From Lysinibacter sp. HNR (GTDB lineage Bacteria; Actinomycetota; Actinomycetes; Actinomycetales; Microbacteriaceae), in assembly GCF_029760935.1 (NCBI RefSeq), contig NZ_CP121684.1:1-64000 (forward strand): a DNA stretch of 64,000 nucleotides, given 5' to 3'. Below are positions 62,673 through 64,000 of the stretch, piece after piece; positions within the stretch are counted from its first letter, which is position 1; each line of letters starts with the position of its first letter. Under the pieces are notes generated by a model, which had not been told where the DNA came from, made no database searches, and was given only the letters and a program-made list of their open reading frames with translations. The position numbers and the translations under genes were made by a program.

Positions 62673-64000
62673 ATGGCTCAAGAAATGTTATTCAAGCACA
62701 ATATTGCGCTTCCGTCAGGGATTATCCTCGCCGAACTAGACAAAAAGGTGCGTCCGCAGGATGACCTCTTTCGTCACGTGAACGGCAAGTGGATAGAGCG
62801 CACGGAGATCCCCGCAGATAAATCAAGTTATGGAACTTTTGATCGGCTGGAAGATGACGCCGAAAAAGCCGTGAGAGACATCATTATCGAGACACAATCT
62901 GCTGAGCCCGGCACCGAGCGTCGCAAGATTGGTGATCTTTACGCGAGCTTTATGAACGTTGCGCGTCGCACAGAACGGGGGATTGGGCCCATTGCGGATG
63001 ACCTGGCTGCCGCGCAGGCCGTCACGAGCGTGCCCGAACTGGTGGGGCTTATTGGGCGACTGGGGCGTGGGGGCGTCAACGGTCTTCTGGGGATGTACAT
63101 CAATGTTGACCCGGGTGACCCCGAGCGCTACATCATGCACGTGATGCAGTACGGTCTCGGCTTGCCCGATGAGGCTTATTATCGCGAAGAAAAATTCGCA
63201 GAGATCCGTGAGGCCTACCGTGCCTATATTGAGCGGATGTTCACCCTGATTGGTGTGCCGGGTGCGGCTGAAGCGGCGGCCAGCGTTGTTGGTTTGGAAA
63301 CCCGTATTGCTGCGACCCACTGGGACAATGTGGATAGTCGCGACTTCCAGAAAATGTATAACCTGCGCACTTTTGCCGAGGTGCAGGAGCTCACCCCGGC
63401 ATTTGATTGGAGCCTTTACCTGGCCCAGATGGGGATTCCGGAGGAGGCCCTTGCCGAGGTTGTGGTACAGCAGCCCTCTGCACTCACCGGTACTACCGAT
63501 CTGCTCACCGAGGAGAACCTTTCCGCGTGGCGTTACTGGTTGCTCTTAAGGATCATCCGCTCCTCGGCTGACCACCTCACCGATGAAATCTCGCGCGTAA
63601 ACTTCGACTTTTACGGCACGATCCTCACGGGAACACCCGAGCAGCCTGAGTTGTGGAAGCGCGGGGTGTCTTTTGTCGAGGGGGCAATGGGCGAGGCAAT
63701 CGGCAAGATCTATGTGGAGCGGCACTTTGACAAACGCTCTAAAAAGGCGATAGATGCCCTGGTAGACAACCTTATTGAGGCGTATCGCAACTCGATCACC
63801 CACCTGGAGTGGATGGGACCCGATACCCGCCTGCACGCTCTCGATAAGCTCGACAAGTTCAGATCCAAGGTGGGCTATCCGGATCAGTGGCGTGACTACT
63901 CGATGCTTGAGGTAGACCCAGAAGACCTGGTCGGTAATGCGCGTCGTGTTTTTGAGATGCTGTTCCGCCGTGAACTGGGCAAGATTGGGAGCCCCATTGA
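62673..64000 (+). CDS. M13-family metallopeptidase (PepO-like), 3' end outside the window
   Basis: The frame starts MAQEMLFKHNIALPSGIILA and runs open to the window end (442 codons seen). It has the M13 N-terminal pattern: QDDLFRHVNGKWIERTEIPA, then YGTFDRLEDDAEKAVRDIII and a GLGLPDEAYY segment, typical of the helical cap of M13 peptidases. The zinc motif HExxH and the GENIAD-like motif lie beyond the end. No signal peptide is seen, so a cytoplasmic oligopeptidase is likely. Confidence 0.93.
   Translation, partial: MAQEMLFKHNIALPSGIILAELDKKVRPQDDLFRHVNGKWIERTEIPADKSSYGTFDRLEDDAEKAVRDIIIETQSAEPGTERRKIGDLYASFMNVARRTERGIGPIADDLAAAQAVTSVPELVGLIGRLGRGGVNGLLGMYINVDPGDPERYIMHVMQYGLGLPDEAYYREEKFAEIREAYRAYIERMFTLIGVPGAAEAAASVVGLETRIAATHWDNVDSRDFQKMYNLRTFAEVQELTPAFDWSLYLAQMGIPEEALAEVVVQQPSALTGTTDLLTEENLSAWRYWLLLRIIRSSADHLTDEISRVNFDFYGTILTGTPEQPELWKRGVSFVEGAMGEAIGKIYVERHFDKRSKKAIDALVDNLIEAYRNSITHLEWMGPDTRLHALDKLDKFRSKVGYPDQWRDYSMLEVDPEDLVGNARRVFEMLFRRELGKIGSPI

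Overview
The window is the replication-origin end of an actinobacterial chromosome. The evidence is the order dnaA-oriC-dnaN-recF-dciA-gyrB-gyrA-DUF3566-tRNA-Ile-tRNA-Ala, followed by the actinobacterial growth and division cluster (crgA, class E sortase, pabA-type amidotransferase, pknB, pknA, pbpA, rodA, pstP, fhaB, fhaA). NucS mismatch-repair endonuclease, DciA instead of DnaC/DnaB loaders, FHA proteins and PASTA kinases all point to Actinomycetota. The moderate G+C and the protein styles suggest a member of Microbacteriaceae. The genus is not identifiable from sequence alone, and the family call is an inference.

Layout. 1-10.1 kb: replication initiation and gyrase, with oriC between dnaA and dnaN. 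10.2-13.3 kb: two tRNAs, then a more G+C-rich block with leuA (preceded by a four-leucine leader peptide and competing hairpins) and a divergent FadR-type GntR regulator. 13.3-17.9 kb: DLW-39-like membrane protein, cyclophilin, rhomboid protease, crgA, sortase, a 51-aa membrane protein and pabA/trpG. 17.9-27.0 kb: one leftward cell-wall/phosphorylation operon, fhaA to pknB. 27.3 kb: tRNA-Leu(CAG). 27.6-34.4 kb: a mosaic accessory region with a TetR-controlled efflux pump, an XRE fragment, a MerR/carboxymuconolactone-decarboxylase pair, an AraC remnant fused to a truncated SDR gene, a trimethylamine monooxygenase-like gene and an IS481-like remnant. 34.5-41.2 kb: DUF2207 membrane protein, VOC protein, and a fatty-acid desaturase flanked by an exact 227-bp direct repeat made from the 3' end of the neighbouring S9 peptidase gene. 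41.9-46.6 kb: lipoprotein, membrane-fusion protein, ABC ATPase and MacB-type permease in an operon. 46.7-52.2 kb: luciferase-like oxidoreductase, ASCH protein, a large LRR surface protein with a (Gly-Ser)12 tract and an LVKTG sorting-like signal, an internally deleted amidohydrolase and a small leader-peptide-like ORF. 52.5-62.5 kb: MntR-type regulator, thioesterase, HAD phosphatase, SseB-like protein, NucS, a frameshifted MFS gene with divergent LacI regulator, LysR regulator with divergent PLP decarboxylase, and a MATE exporter. The window ends inside an M13 metallopeptidase gene.

Functional links. PknA/PknB and PstP set the phosphorylation state that FhaA/FhaB read, next to the elongation synthase pair RodA-PbpA. 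CrgA and the sortase act in the same envelope setting, and the LRR protein is a plausible sortase substrate. DnaA boxes recur outside oriC around crgA and downstream of the fhaA start, in two cases joined to a shared TACAC-N2-TGTA motif. The most unusual features are the desaturase-flanking repeat, the SDR/AraC recombination junction, the composite DnaA-box elements, the hexanucleotide tracts near nucS and in the LRR gene, and the leucine leader before leuA.
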